A DNA stretch of 64,000 bases from Cepaea nemoralis (GCA_014155875.1 JACEFZ010011666.1:73501-137500), one strand, 5' to 3'. Counted from the stretch's first letter, positions 1 through 10,899 are shown. Notes: generated from the letters alone by a model not told the origin. A program made the numbers and translations.

Positions 1-563
1 GCCTGGCTATGGAAATCATGGCAGTAAGTAAAGCAATAACATGGCTCGAGACACAGACATTCAATGCGGCATGTGGCATTAGTGACTCAATGAGTATGCT
101 CAGGATGATAGAGATGGGGTGGATCCGAAGAGTGTGGTTGCTGTCTCTAGAATTGTCTCGGCTGGCAAAGATTAATTTCATCTTCGGGCCAGAGCATGCG
201 TGCGTACAAGGAAATGAGCGGGCTGACAAGCTAGCAGGCAAGGCTACTGTGGAGGGCGGATGAGCCATGGACCAGGCAGACGTTCTTAATGCTCTACGAG
301 AAGTAAGTCGTTTTCGAGAACCAAGCGATAACATTGATTCTACAACCATGGTCAGGCTGCGAGAACAGTAAGCTAAAATGGATGTGGCCAAACAGGAACA
401 CTACCCAGGAAGCCACAGAAGAGTAATAAACCAACACGGAACTGGTGTCGTGATCCGCTACACGCTGCGGGATTTGCTTAGGAGGAGATAGGAGCACTTA
501 TGAACTAGATTGTTTCATGTGCAAGGAGGATGATCTGTCGACTAACTAACTATCTAACTAACC
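1..563 (+). mobile_element. LINE-I copy 1: 3' end with RNase H fragment
   Basis: This is the 3' end of an I-like non-LTR retrotransposon, cut by the window start. Positions 9-263 read as the C-terminal half of an RNase H domain, with the SDSMSML strand that carries a catalytic Asp and the ERADKLAG motif that carries the last one. The frame hits TGA at 261-263, where the sister copies at 10.3, 17.9 and 35.6 kb have an Arg codon (CGA or CGC). A second stop follows near 369, where the sister at 10.3 kb has CAA. Homology to the sisters continues to about 540. The element ends in a (CTAA)n tail at about 540-563, the same tail seen reversed at 17.58 and 35.36 kb. It is a dead copy. The family call is confident; the exact clade (I, Nimb or similar) is not. 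Confidence 0.85.
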
Positions 564-791
564 TTCTTTAATATCTTCACTATTCTTTTTATTCGTCTAT
601 GGTGTTCTCATAATTCTTATGATAATACTACAATTCAGCAGCCTCCATATAATTCCCCACGTTTGTGTCAATTATTAATGATTCGCTTCCGTACACTTGA
701 ACTGGCTCATGGTAGCACTTAAGTTCTCGTTTTCTCACCTGGATTGACAAAGAATATACTTCATCATGTGAAATGCTGCATGTGCCTGGGT
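564..791. other. Intron-like sequence, related to exon-flanking repeats
   Basis: No gene is visible. The stretch around 690-770 (short matches such as 'gcacttaagt' and 'gacaaagaatat') resembles the sequence 230-300 bp upstream of the exons at 10.9 and 40.4 kb (about 10620-10700 and 40070-40150). It may be the flank of another duplicated exon unit whose exon has been lost or displaced by the minisatellite and transposons that follow. Confidence 0.45.
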
Positions 792-1582
792 GATTTTACA
801 TTTAACTTATTTCTGTAGCTATTCTACATTTACCTTCTTTCTGTAGCTATTCTACATTTACCTTCTTTCTGTAGCTATTCTACATTTACCTTCTTTCTGT
901 AGCTATTCTACATGTAATCTCTTTCTGCAGCTATTCTACATTTACCTTCTTTCTGTAGCTATTCTACATTTACCTTCTTCTGCAGCTATTCTACATTTAC
1001 CTTCTTTCTGTAGCTATTCTACATTTACCTTCTTTCTGCAGCTATTCTACATTTACCTTCTTTCTGTAGCTATTCTACATTTACCTTCTTCTGCAGCTAT
1101 TCTACATTTACCTTCTTTCTGTAGCTATTCTACATTTACCTTCTTTCTGTAGCTATTCTACATTTACCTTCTTTCTGTAGCTATTCTACATTTACCTTCT
1201 TTCTGTAGCTATTTACATGTAATCTCTTTCTGTAGCTATTCTACATTTACTTTTTTTCTGTAGCTATTCTACATTTACCTTCTTTCTGCAGCTATTCTAC
1301 ATTTACCTTCTTTCTGTAGCTATTCTACATGTAATCTCTTTCTGCAGCTATTCTACATTTACCTTCTTTCTGTAGCTATTCTACATGTAATCTCTTTCTG
1401 CAGCTATTCTACATTTACCTTCTTTCTGTAGCTATTCTACATTTAACTTCTTTCTTTGGCGATTCTACATTTAACTTCTGTCTTTAGCTATTCTACATTA
1501 AACTTCTTTGTCCTGCGATTTTGCATGTAACTTCTTTATTCGTGAGTTTTACACTTAACATATTCATTTAGCTATTCTACAG
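792..1582. repeat. 28-bp minisatellite
   Basis: About two dozen head-to-tail copies of a 28-bp unit (core TAGCTATTCTACATTTACC plus CTTCTTTCTG). A variant with ATGTAATCTC recurs at several places, suggesting a higher-order pattern. Copies decay after about 1450 into units such as 'ttaacttctttctttggcg'. Diverged copies of the same motif reappear at about 8960-9385. No reading frame or CRISPR-like spacers are present. Confidence 0.95.
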
Positions 1583-3296
1583 GAGTACTGCAGTGGAATG
1601 TATGAGATGAGTGACAGTGAGGATATGAATGAGATACCTGAGAGACAGAACATGAACCCCCATTAGATTAAATTGCTTGGGCTATAAAGAACCTGAAGAA
1701 TGATAAATCAACTGGATGCGATGAGATACCAGCTGAGCTAATTAAAGCGGGAGGAGAAGAAAGCATGCACATATATCATGCATTATGTACAAAGATTTGG
1801 AAATATGGTATTTGGCCAAAAGATTGGAAGAGAACTATCTTCATTCCAATACCAAAAAAAGGGCAACCTGAAATTATGCGCCAACTATAGAACTGTTGCC
1901 CTGATCAGTCCATCCATCCATCATGTGCCATGCCGGTAAGCGTGGGCGATCATGTTCTGCCAACTCACACGATCACCAGAGTCGTGGATCAGCTCCGTGT
2001 TTCTGTCTCGACCATGCCACAAGGCCAAGCCATCTAGGTACTTGCTTCTAGGTCTTCCCCTTGGTCTGTTCCCCTCGATCTTACCAGTTGTCACCAAATT
2101 CCCCAATCCATTTCTTCTCATAACATGCCCAAATAATTTTGACTGACTACGTCTAATTTCTCTAATCAATTTACGATCTTCATTTGTTTCTTGAAGGACT
2201 TGTTCATTGGTCTTTCTGGCTGTCCATGGTATTCTTTGCATTTTCCTCAGAAACCACATCTCTACAGCCATCAGATGTTTTTCAGCCTGACTGCTCATTG
2301 TCCACGCTTCACATCCATATAAAAGTACAGGTTCAATGTAGCATCTCAACACTCTTTTTCTCGTTTAAATTGACATCTTTTTATTGGTCAATATGCTTTT
2401 CATCTTGCTAAAGGCTACTTTTGCCATGGCGATTCTTGTTCTAATCTCTTCAAGGCATCTCCCATCAGATGTTATTACTGTTCCGAGATAATTGTACCTG
2501 CTCACTTGTTGAAGAATATTCCCATTTACTTGTATATTACATTGTGGTATTTCGTCCTTCCTAGTGACGACCATAATCTGTGTCTTTTTACAATTTAATT
2601 CTAACCCTAGTTGTTCACTGTGTGTAACAATCGCACCTACTAAATTTTACAGGTCCTGTTCATTGTCTGCAATCAAGACTGTATCATCTGCATATCTAAT
2701 GTTATTGATGCATCGTCCCCCAATGTTGATTCCTTCCATATCTTCAATATTTCTGAAAATACTTTCACTGTACAGGGAAAACAGATCTGGTGACATTACA
2801 CATCCCTGTCCATTTCTGTTGTGACGCTGTCTGAACCGGGGGTCCTGATCAGTCATGACAGTAAAATTCTACTAAAAGTCATAATGTGAAGACGGCGACT
2901 ATCAATTGCTCTTCAAAGACTAAAACAGCTGAATAAATTATGGAGTGGGACAGACATAACTACAAAAATTAGATTTTTAGGAGCATGCATCTTTCCCATT
3001 GCAACATACGCCTGTGAGACATGGACACTTACTAAACAAGCTGAACAGCACATAAACGCCTTTGAATATAAATGTTATAGACGAGTTCTAAGAATATCTT
3101 GGGTAAAGAAAAGAACAAATGCATCCATACTTCAAGAGTTGAATATTGAAGAAGGTTGGCTATTAAAGACGATAAAACAAAGACAATTGACATATTTCTG
3201 TCACGTGAAACGTCACGAAAGTGTGGAGAGAACAATAATAGAAGGGTATATGCCTGGGAAGAGAGGAAGTGGAAGGCCAAAGAGAAGATGGGTGCA
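1583..3296 (+). mobile_element. LINE-B copy 1, split by a nested LINE
   Basis: A plus-strand LINE fragment in two parts, 1583-1910 and 2844-3296. The first part encodes the start of a reverse transcriptase (DKSTGCDEIPAELIKAGG, then a PIPKKG strand and a degraded ANYR-T-ALIS motif). The second encodes the post-RT region (YACETWTL, RRVLRISW, then GYMPGKRGSGRPKRRW). The RT palm with the catalytic F/YADD is missing, so the copy was already internally deleted. The gap is filled by the minus-strand LINE-A at 1911-2843, flanked by an 11-bp repeat. The 3' end is cut by the gypsy LTR at 3297. A second 3' fragment of this family lies at 21095-21340. Confidence 0.8.
1911..2843 (-). mobile_element. LINE-A copy nested in LINE-B, internally deleted
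   Basis: A minus-strand RTE/BovB-like LINE, reading from 2843 to 1911. It starts in the RT fingers (PGSDSVTTEM) and jumps straight to QGCVMSPDLFSLYSE, so about 450-500 bp present in the copy at 63.5 kb are missing. It then shows the catalytic palm motif NIRYADDTVL, the YLGT-ITSDGRC strand, and the C-terminal region PVLLYGCEAW, FLRKMQRIPWTAR, GKIEGNRPRGRPRS and a terminal HGT. The reading frame is broken near 2353-2365 and 2575-2646. The 3' tail is (GGAT)n. An identical CCTGATCAGTC flanks both ends (1900-1910 and 2844-2854), showing target-primed insertion into LINE-B. Confidence 0.9.
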
Positions 3297-3827
3297 TGTC
3301 AGAATCTCGAACCGAGATGCAGGAACATCGTTACGCCCGCCAGGCGAATAGTCCCCAACCGGGATGCCGTAACGTCGTTACGCCAGCCAGGCGAGTATTA
3401 GTTACCTGCCCGCAGGTTGCTGACTGACGCGATAGCCAGCGGTCAGGCAAGGACAAAGCAAGGCGCACGCGGTCCTCGTGACGTCAATCCACAGAGGGCA
3501 AGCGCTTTGTGAGAAACAGACAGACGGCTTCGGGACTCGGACCAGACAGGACGTATGGGTAGAGAGAGACTTTGTGTTCTGTGCCCGAAAGTCGAGTGCT
3601 TGTACATCTTGTGAGATAGATTGTAAAGCTGTGAGTTGTCTGTAAGTGTATTGATGCATTGTATATGTATTGTAATGATCATCACATGCCAAACTAGATC
3701 GTGTTGCATGCGACTTGTAAATAAATCCATTGAACTTTCGTGTCGTTGTGTCTCAAGTCCAATCATGTTGTACTTGTACTTGTTTCACATGTGTTAGGTA
3801 TAACGAGCCAGGTCTAAGACCCTGACA
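3297..3827 (+). mobile_element. Gypsy element 1: putative 5' LTR
   Basis: A 531-bp sequence that begins TGTCAG and ends CTGACA, a perfect 6-bp inverted terminal pair. It contains AATAAA at about 3720 in a position fitting the R region. It is inserted inside LINE-B. Its start resembles the start of the LTR at 60146-60707 (TGTCAAGGTCTC...CCGAG against TGTCAGAATCTCG...CCGAG), and parts resemble the LTR at 47981-48654 (shared CAGACAGGACGT). No 3' partner LTR is present before the next element at 6.56 kb, so this is a truncated insertion. Confidence 0.65.
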
Positions 3828-4287
3828 TGTGTGAACGTGGTGGCATCGTCCGGCTTTAAATGAACGTGGTGGCATCGTCCGGCTTGAAATGAACGTGGTG
3901 GCATCGTCCAGCTTTAAATGAACGTGGTTTAATTAATTAAGATTTGAACCTAGATTTGTGAACGTGAAGACTTTTGTCCGACTTTAAGGTACATTTAAAT
4001 GTGATCAGGAAGGCTCATCCTCATATATAGTATTACATTTGTTTGAATATGGAGTCTAGATGTGAACATAAAGTACATACATTTGTTTGATCTTGTAAAC
4101 GTGTAAAACATCAGTGGTTGTGTAACTTGTCGCCATTTTGACCTTGTCGACATTGTGAAGTTGTCGCCATTGTGACCTTGTCGCCAATCTTGTAAACTTG
4201 ATGTCTATGTCCTTACTGAATGTCATCTTGATGTAAGTGATATGTCATCAGTGTTGTAGAGTGTTGAGATATATTTAGATTGTCTTT
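3828..4287 (+). mobile_element. Gypsy element 1: leader with tripled 29-bp repeat
   Basis: Sequence between the LTR and the RT fragment. Three tandem 29-bp units (3833-3861, 3862-3890, 3891-3919) each carry GTGGTGGCATCGTCC. TGG directly after the LTR is the usual start of a primer-binding site, so these may be a repeated primer site; the matching tRNA was not identified. A second short repeat based on CTTGTCGCCATTGTGAC spans about 4127-4200. Gag, protease and integrase are absent. Confidence 0.5.
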
Positions 4288-5804
4288 GTGAAGTTGATTG
4301 TGGAAAGCAGAAAGTTTTGGAAAGATAGTGACGAAATTCCAACACCTGCATTAGACACGACAAACTCCTTGAAAGAAATCAAAATAAACCCAAACTTAAC
4401 TCACGCAGAAATAGACAGCTGCAAACATCTCATACAACTGTACAACACCATCTTCTCCAACAACCCAGGACAAACAGAATTAGTACAGCATCACATCACA
4501 CTCACTTCAAACACACCCATAAAATGCAGACCTTACACCATTCCATTGCATTGCAAAGAAAACTTACATCAGGAAATCATTAGTTTAGAGAAAAACTACA
4601 TCATTAGACGATCCCAATCACATTTCTCATCTCCAATGGTCATGGTACGCAAAAAGGACAACACAATAAGACTCTGTGTCGACTATAGGAAATTAAATAA
4701 AATAACTCTTCTAGATCTAGAACCGATGTCCAACTCTGAAGATCTACTGACAGAACTGACAGACTCTAGATTCTTTACGAAGGTAGACATGACGAAAGGT
4801 TACTGGCAAATAACGGTAGACGAACAGAGCAGACATCTGACAGCATTTGCCACACCTTGGGGACTGTACGAATGGTGCAAACTTCCATTTGGGCTTGTCA
4901 ATTCCCCAGCGACATTCGTACGTATGACAAGACTTTTACTAGTAGACATACCAAACATTATCTGTTACATGGACGACATTTGTGTTCACACAAAGACAAT
5001 GACGGACCACATAAAGACATTACAGCAGACATTTGAACGTATAAGACAGCACGGACTGACGATAAAGCCTACAAAAGTAGACATAGCCTATCAGGAAATA
5101 TCCTTCTTGGGGTACAAAATATCTAATGGCTTTGTCACGACAGACGATAACATCGTGTCCAAAATACTGAAACTCTCACTTCGGACTACGAAAAAGCAAG
5201 TCAGAAGTGTGTTAGGACTACTAAATTATTATAGGCAGTTCATACCAGATTTTGCTGAACTGACGGAAATATTTACTAACCTACTAACGAAAGATCAACC
5301 TGAAAGATTGTAAACAATGAATGCCTAAAATTTGCATTCCGGAAAGTGTTATCTTATTTTTCTGAGAATAGTTTAAAGAATCCCATTCTCAAATTGCCAA
5401 AATTACATATTCCTTTCAGATTACGCACAGATGCGAGCTCCGTGGCGATTGGGGCAGTTCTGTTACAGGAACATGATAACATTCTACATCCTGTATACTA
5501 CGTCTCCAGAAAATTGAAACCAAGAGAACGTGCTTGGTCGACACCACAGTTTGAAGCCCTTGCTTTAGTGGTGGGTATAACTAAATTGTCCAGATTCCTC
5601 CTGGGACGTCATTTTATTGTGGAGTCAAACAATAGTCGATTGAAATTTATAACTTCAGGAGTAAATACCAACCAAATGATAGCGCGCTGGTCTCTTAAGC
5701 TTCAAGATTACAGCTTTGAAGTTCGACATATCGCTGGCAGAACCAACACGATAGCCGATCTTTTGTCCCGTTGTCCGACCTACCCAGTAAGCACTAATGT
5801 CTGA
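4288..5804 (+). pseudogene. Gypsy element 1: reverse transcriptase-RNase H remnant
   Basis: A Ty3/gypsy pol fragment. The RT covers about 4450-5300: RLCVDYRKLNK, FFTKVDMTKGYWQI, LPFGLVNSPATF, and the catalytic YMDD at about 4969-4980. The connection FLGYKIS and LLNYYRQFIP follow. A one-base frameshift near 5304 separates this from the RNase H part (5346-5804: RTDASSVAIGAVLLQEHD, YYVSRKL, FEALALV, and a terminal IADLLSRCP). In RNase H the strand normally reading ETDN is ESNN here, so a catalytic Asp is replaced by Asn. No integrase follows, as expected for an element in which integrase precedes RT (see 42.3-46 kb). Gag, protease and integrase are deleted between the leader and RT. Confidence 0.9.
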
Positions 5805-6564
5805 GTGCAGTGTGTTAAATACACTCAGACCAACACAGCCATCAGTGAAGTTTTTTTCCACGAAAGCTGTGTATGTCTACTATGTAATGTGTAGGGTTCA
5901 TTCCCGTTATATATAGTTTTTTCTTATTTTATTATTATTGTAATAAGTGTCGTGAATAATTGTGTAGTGTGTGATAGAAAGCGAACAATATTAATTGTAT
6001 ATATATTACGAAACAAGAACAGTGCCACATTCGCTCTGAACTTACCGCAAGCGAATTATCCAATGTATCAGTGGTATCTGCGATTGAAACATATCCAGTG
6101 ATATTTTAATCCGTGTATGAAAGAGTGACCTGAACTTTGACATTTACACCACTGCAGTCAATCGAAATCCAGAAGTTTTCCAGCGAAACAACGAAAACAT
6201 GAACTATCAGAACAGGTACATTCCGAATTGCTACATCAGACCGGAACAAGTGTGTTATAGAATTTTCAACATCAGCTGTTCGTGTGTACTTCCGGATAAT
6301 TTATAAATTTAGTTCAAAATTAGCAGACGACAAACAAAACCTTAAAAAGTTATGACGCTTCTAAAATATTTATGAATCACCAATTTCGAATACACGAATT
6401 GTGTATTAAGATTTTTTCAACTAGTGTAATCTTAGAATCATATCTCGATTAACTTATTCATACTATCGACATTTTTTCACTAGTATGGAAAAGCATCAAG
6501 CTATGACGCTAAGAAATTGACTACATACTAATTAATAACAGATTTAGAAATGCTTTAATTAATG
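5805..6564 (+). other. 3' non-coding region of gypsy element 1, then AT-rich sequence
   Basis: No gene seen. The part next to the stop is probably the 3' untranslated region of the gypsy element, since RNase H ends the pol frame. No LTR or polypurine tract could be recognised before LINE-A begins at about 6565, so the element is 3' truncated. Confidence 0.45.
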
Positions 6565-8755
6565 TAAAGACAATGCCTGGTGCTGACTGTAATAGTGATC
6601 ATGTACCACTATGTGGACAAAAAAAAAGTAAGATTAAAGAGAGGGAAAAAAATGGTTAAGAACATGAGACTTAATAAAGAGGTTCTGAAAATAGATAAAG
6701 AAATGCAAGAACAATACAGAGTGACTGTGAAAAATAGGTACAATGCAATAACTAAAATACAGCGTATAGATGAACAATGGGAAATGTTAAGGGACTCCAT
6801 TCATCAAACTAGCAAAGAAGTATTACCGGAGAGAGGCAAAATAGCTAAGAAAAAATGGATGAATGAAGATATCTTAAAATTGATGGACAAAAGAAAACAG
6901 AGTAAAAATGACAAACAAGAATATGCTAAGATAAATAAAGAAATAAAAGATAAATGTGGGAAGGCTAAAGAAAGTTGGTTAAACGAGCAATGCAAAAAAA
7001 TTGAATTAAATTCCATTAAAGATACAAAATATATGCACAGACAAATCAGTGAGTTTACAGGAAGAAAAATAAGAATAAATACAGGGTGTTTGAAATCAAA
7101 AACAGGAAAGATAATATTAGAGGAAGATGCTATAATGAAGTATATAAGAGAATTATATGAAGGAGAAAGGGAAGAATTAACAGAAGATAGTAACTTAGAA
7201 GGTCCACCTATTCTGAAAGAAGAAGTCGCTGACGCTATGAAACGTATGAAGAAAGGAAAAACAGCTGGGCCAGATGAAATCACAATAGAATAATTAAGAA
7301 GTATTGGGAGAATTTGTAGTAGATATATTAACCAAAATGTTGAATGATATTTACAGCATTGGATATTTACCCTGTGATATGCTGAAATCTGTATTTATAG
7401 CTATACCAAAAAGACCAGGAGCAATTGATTGTGAAGATTTTCGTACAATTGGTTATAAACCATATCACTAAGCTTCTACTCAGAATCATAATGAGAAGAA
7501 CCAAAAAGAAAATAAAATGGAAATTAGTGAAGAACAGTATGGATTTGTGGAAGGAAAGGGCACAAACAATGCAATTTATACATTACGGACACTAATAGAA
7601 AGGTCAATAGAGAAACAGAGAGACATATATTTGTGCTTCATAGATTATACTAAGGCATTTGATAACATATATTTGTGCTTCATAGATTATACTAAGGCAT
7701 TTGATAAAGTAAAACATGATGAACTGATTAAAATGTTGGAAGATATCAACACTGATGGAAAAGATTTAAGAATAATAAAGAATATTTACTGGAACCAAGT
7801 AGCAGCAATTAAAATGGGAAATATAGAGGGTAGTTACGAACAGATAAAGCTAGGAGTACGACAAGGGTGTGCCTTGTCAACAGATCTTTTCTCCCTGTAT
7901 AGCGAAGTAATAATGAGAGAGATCAAAGAGATGCCAGGAATACTAGTTGGAGGTTATAATATAAATAATATACGCTATGCAGATGACACAGTATTGGTGG
8001 CGGATAATTCAACAGACCTACAACAATTATTAGACGTTGTAATAACAGAGAGTGCAAGGAAAGGACTCTCCTTGAATATCAAGAAAACAGTAACAATGGT
8101 AATATCAAAGAAAATGGTGACACCAAAATGTGACTTAGAAATAGAAGGGAAAATCCTTAACCAAGTTGATAATTTTAGATACCTAGGGGCATTTATAACA
8201 TCAGATGGAAGATGTACAACAGAGATTAGGAGCAGAATAGAGCAGGCAAAAGCCGCATTTCAGAAAATGAAGAGTATCTTATGCAATAAGTCACTATCAC
8301 TGAATGTAAGAAAGAGAGTGCTGAAATGCTATGTAGAACCAGTTTTGCTGTATGGCAGTGAATCTTGGAATGTAAATGAACAAATTAAGAAGAGATTAGA
8401 AGCAACAGAGATGTGGTTCCTGAGACGAATGTTGCGAATTCCTTGGACTGCCAGAGTAACTAACGACGACTGCCTGAAACAGGCTAATGAAACTAGAACA
8501 TTATATACAACAATAAGACAGAGACAAACAGCTTTCCTCGGTCATGTGATGAGAAGAGAGGCATTGGAGAACATCGTAACAACTGGAAAGATCGAGGGGA
8601 AGAGAGGCAGAGGTAGACCAAGAGAAGTGATGCTGGATGGATTGAGACGGTGGCATGGAGGAATATCAGCAGCAGAGTTGATCCAGAAAACCAAAGACCG
8701 AGATCTATGGAGAGCCATGAACGCCAGCCGGCACGGCACTTGATGATGATGATAG
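6565..8755 (+). mobile_element. LINE-A copy: EN end, RT and 3' end
   Basis: The most complete RTE/BovB-like LINE in the window apart from a missing endonuclease. It begins with the last endonuclease motif (PGADCNSDHVPL at about 6571), runs through a Lys-rich linker (6580-7293, ending KKGKTAGPDEITIE), a broken stretch at 7294-7516, and an RT frame at 7517-8743. The endonuclease body is truncated. It ends in a short (GAT)n tail at about 8743-8755. Stops and frameshifts separate the linker from RT. The copies at 1.9, 19.4, 35.0 and 59.9 kb belong to the same family. Confidence 0.9.
7517..8743 (+). pseudogene. LINE-A reverse transcriptase C-terminal frame, 408 aa
   Basis: An open frame with the RT palm and the C-terminal region: GFVEGKGTNNAIYTLR, motif A FIDYTKAFD, the QGCALSTDLFSLYSE turn, the catalytic NIRYADDTVLVAD, then YLGAFITSDGRC, VEPVLLYGSESW, FLRRMLRIPWTAR and GKIEGKRGRGRPRE. 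Motif A occurs twice in a row because of an exact 42-bp in-frame tandem duplication (7623-7664 and 7665-7706), which repeats the first catalytic Asp strand. It would probably wreck the palm fold. The first Met is internal to the element's real frame, which is interrupted upstream, so this is a remnant and not a gene with its own start. Confidence 0.9.
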
Positions 8756-9389
8756 TCTCCATACTATTATCAATTGAATAACGATGACACAAACAATAGA
8801 TTGCACGATTTATTGCCTGACATATTTCAATGCATCTCGTCAGGTGCATACTGCAGAAATCACACAACTTACGTGAATTAACTAGATAAATCCTTCAAAC
8901 TGAAATTTACACATGTTCGCACAGTAACAATCGCTTGTCTACATATCACTTTTATGTTTTTTTTCATTAGCTATTCTGCACTACACCCCTTTCTTTAGCT
9001 ATTCTACAATAAACCTCTTTCTTCAGTACATTTACTTCTTTCTTTAGCAGTTCTATATTTAACTTCTTGTTGATGTAATTCTACTTTTAAATTGTTTCCG
9101 CGATTGTTCTACATTTAATTTATGTCTTTAGTAGTTCTACATTTAACTTCTTTATTTAGTTTTTATACATTTAACTTGTTCATGGAGTAATTCTACATTT
9201 AGCTTCTTTATTCAGTTATTCTACATTTAACGTCTTTATTGAGCTATTTAACATTCAATTTATTTTTTGATTGTTCTACAAGAAACTGATTGCCGGGGCC
9301 TCTCTTCGTTTAAGTTATGTCCTTGTATATTCTGTATTTACAATTTAACAGTATTATTTTACATTTAACGTCTTTTAAACCTCGTCTCG
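8756..9389. other. Duplicated intron segment and degenerate minisatellite
   Basis: Positions about 8760-8945 resemble 34490-34800, the intron segment just upstream of exon 3 (shared 'tactgcagaaa', 'catctcgtc', 'cacatgttcgcacagtaa'-like stretches). From about 8960 to 9385 the sequence is a decayed array of 'ttctacatttaacttctttattcag'-like units, related to the 28-bp minisatellite at 0.8-1.5 kb. No exon comparable to the one at 34881 was found after it. Confidence 0.55.
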
Positions 9390-10533
9390 GTGGAAATTTT
9401 TGTGTGTTTGTTGATTATGCGATGGCGATCCTGACTTTCAGCCATAAGCAGATGGAAAGGGTGGAAAGGAAACAGAACGAAGCTATGCGTATTGTTCTTG
9501 GATGTACAAGAGATACACTTTGCAGGGCGATGCGCTATCTTCTTGATTTTCCAACAATGGGGGACAGAATACAAATTTGCCGAGCACGTGCCTACCTCAG
9601 AGTCAACGCAAACACACACCATCCACTGCATAGTGAAATTAAGGATGTGACGGTCAACAGTTTAAACAGAGGAAAGTCCTGGATATATCAAGCCGAATAC
9701 ATTCTTCAGCAGGTGTGTTCACTTGAGGACTTAGAACCTGGCGAGGAGTGGGTACAAGTACCAATCGAGTTATGTACTTCCTTTTCAGTATGCATCCGAC
9801 TAGACAGGAAATGCAGACAAGAAAATCCGGCTGCTATGAGGCGGAAGTATAGTCTCTGATCTTCGAGAATTCTTTAGAGAGTGATGCTGTCATTTACACG
9901 GCTGCGTCGGCAGTTCAGTGTAGAGAAGTTCAGTGCAGAGTGAGAAGTGCATTGGCTTTTACTGCTCAGACCAGAGGAGAATTGTGAAGGAAGAGTCGGG
10001 TGCTTTTGCTTTGGCCATAAATAATCTGACTATGGAAGCCATGGCAGTAAGTAAAGCAATAACATGGCTCGAGACACAGACATTCTCTAGGGCTTGTGTC
10101 CTGAGTGACACAATGAGTATGCTCATGAAAATAGAGATGGAGTGGGTCTGAAGAAAGTGGTTGCTGTCTCTGAAGCGTTATCGGCTGGCTAAGATTAGTT
10201 TCATTTTCGTGCCAGGGCAAGCAGGTGTACAAGGAAATAAGTAGGCTGACAGGCTAGCAGGTAAGGCTACTGCTGAAGGCCGACGAGCCATGGACCAGGC
10301 AGACACAGTGATGACTGTGAATCTACAACCATAATTAGGCTGCGAGAACAGCAAGTTAAAAGATTTGTGGCTAAACAAGAACACTAAGCAGGAATCCAAA
10401 GAACATTAATAAACCAACACAGAACTGGTATCGTGTACCGCTACACGCTGCCGGATTTGCTGAGGAGGGATTCCGAGCACCTACGGACTGAATGGTTCGC
10501 TGTGCAATAAGGATGCTCTTATCAACTGACTGT
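9390..10533 (+). mobile_element. LINE-I copy 2: post-RT region and RNase H
   Basis: A 5'-truncated I-like LINE. The frame up to 9859 holds the post-RT region (MERVERKQNEAMRIVLGC, LLDFPTMGDRIQICRARAYL, LDRKCRQENPAA). RNase H follows but is broken: the first catalytic strand at about 9890 is disrupted (AVIYT followed by non-matching sequence), and 9933-10151 reads MEAMAVSKAITWLE and VLSDTMSML before a TGA at 10149. The tail is diverged and ends against a reversed LINE-C 3' end at 10534. It matches the copies at 1-563, 17.6 and 35.4 kb. Confidence 0.85.
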
Positions 10534-10612
10534 AGTAGTAGGCCTCTTTCAGTCCTGAAGGACTATACAGTTGTGCCGCTTGGGAGGGGCCTGGCAGCAC
10601 CGCGATTCCTTC
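10534..10612 (-). mobile_element. LINE-C 3' tail fragment
   Basis: The 73 or so bases from 10534 are nearly the reverse complement of about 15860-15935, the zinc-finger and 3' end of the LINE-C copy in the hAT relic (shared short strings: GTAGTAGTAGGCCTCTTTCA, CAGTCCTGAAGGACT). It is a very short, 5'-truncated minus-strand insertion. Confidence 0.7.
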
Positions 10613-10899
10613 TGTACATGAGGATTGGCTCAGTACAGCACTTAAGAACGCTTTTCCACGCTTCGATTGATATAGATATGTTCCAGAGAATGTCCTTCAT
10701 TTTTTGAACTTGCGCTATTGGTGGGGTTATTCTTCATTTAACGTCGCAATACTTCTTCCATATGTCGATATTAAAGTACACACAAACACATAACTATATG
10801 ACTTGTTTATGCACAATACAGTAATGCATTTGGTATTGATGGTGATTATGAAGACTAACTTACAAACTGAGCTGACCCAGCTGTATATCTGACATCTAG
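10613..10899 (+). other. Intron flank upstream of exon 1, duplicated elsewhere
   Basis: Similar to 40070-40370 and 59150-59326. Shared landmarks are a 'catgacttgtttctgca' type string, a (GAT)n tract and an 'aagactaacttacaaactgag' string just before each exon. The shared flanks show that exon and intron were duplicated together. Confidence 0.7.

Noticed and set aside
792..1582. Regular 28-bp repeat that could be taken for a CRISPR array
   Set aside because: Units are head to tail with no unique spacers, and the context is a eukaryotic intron full of LINEs.
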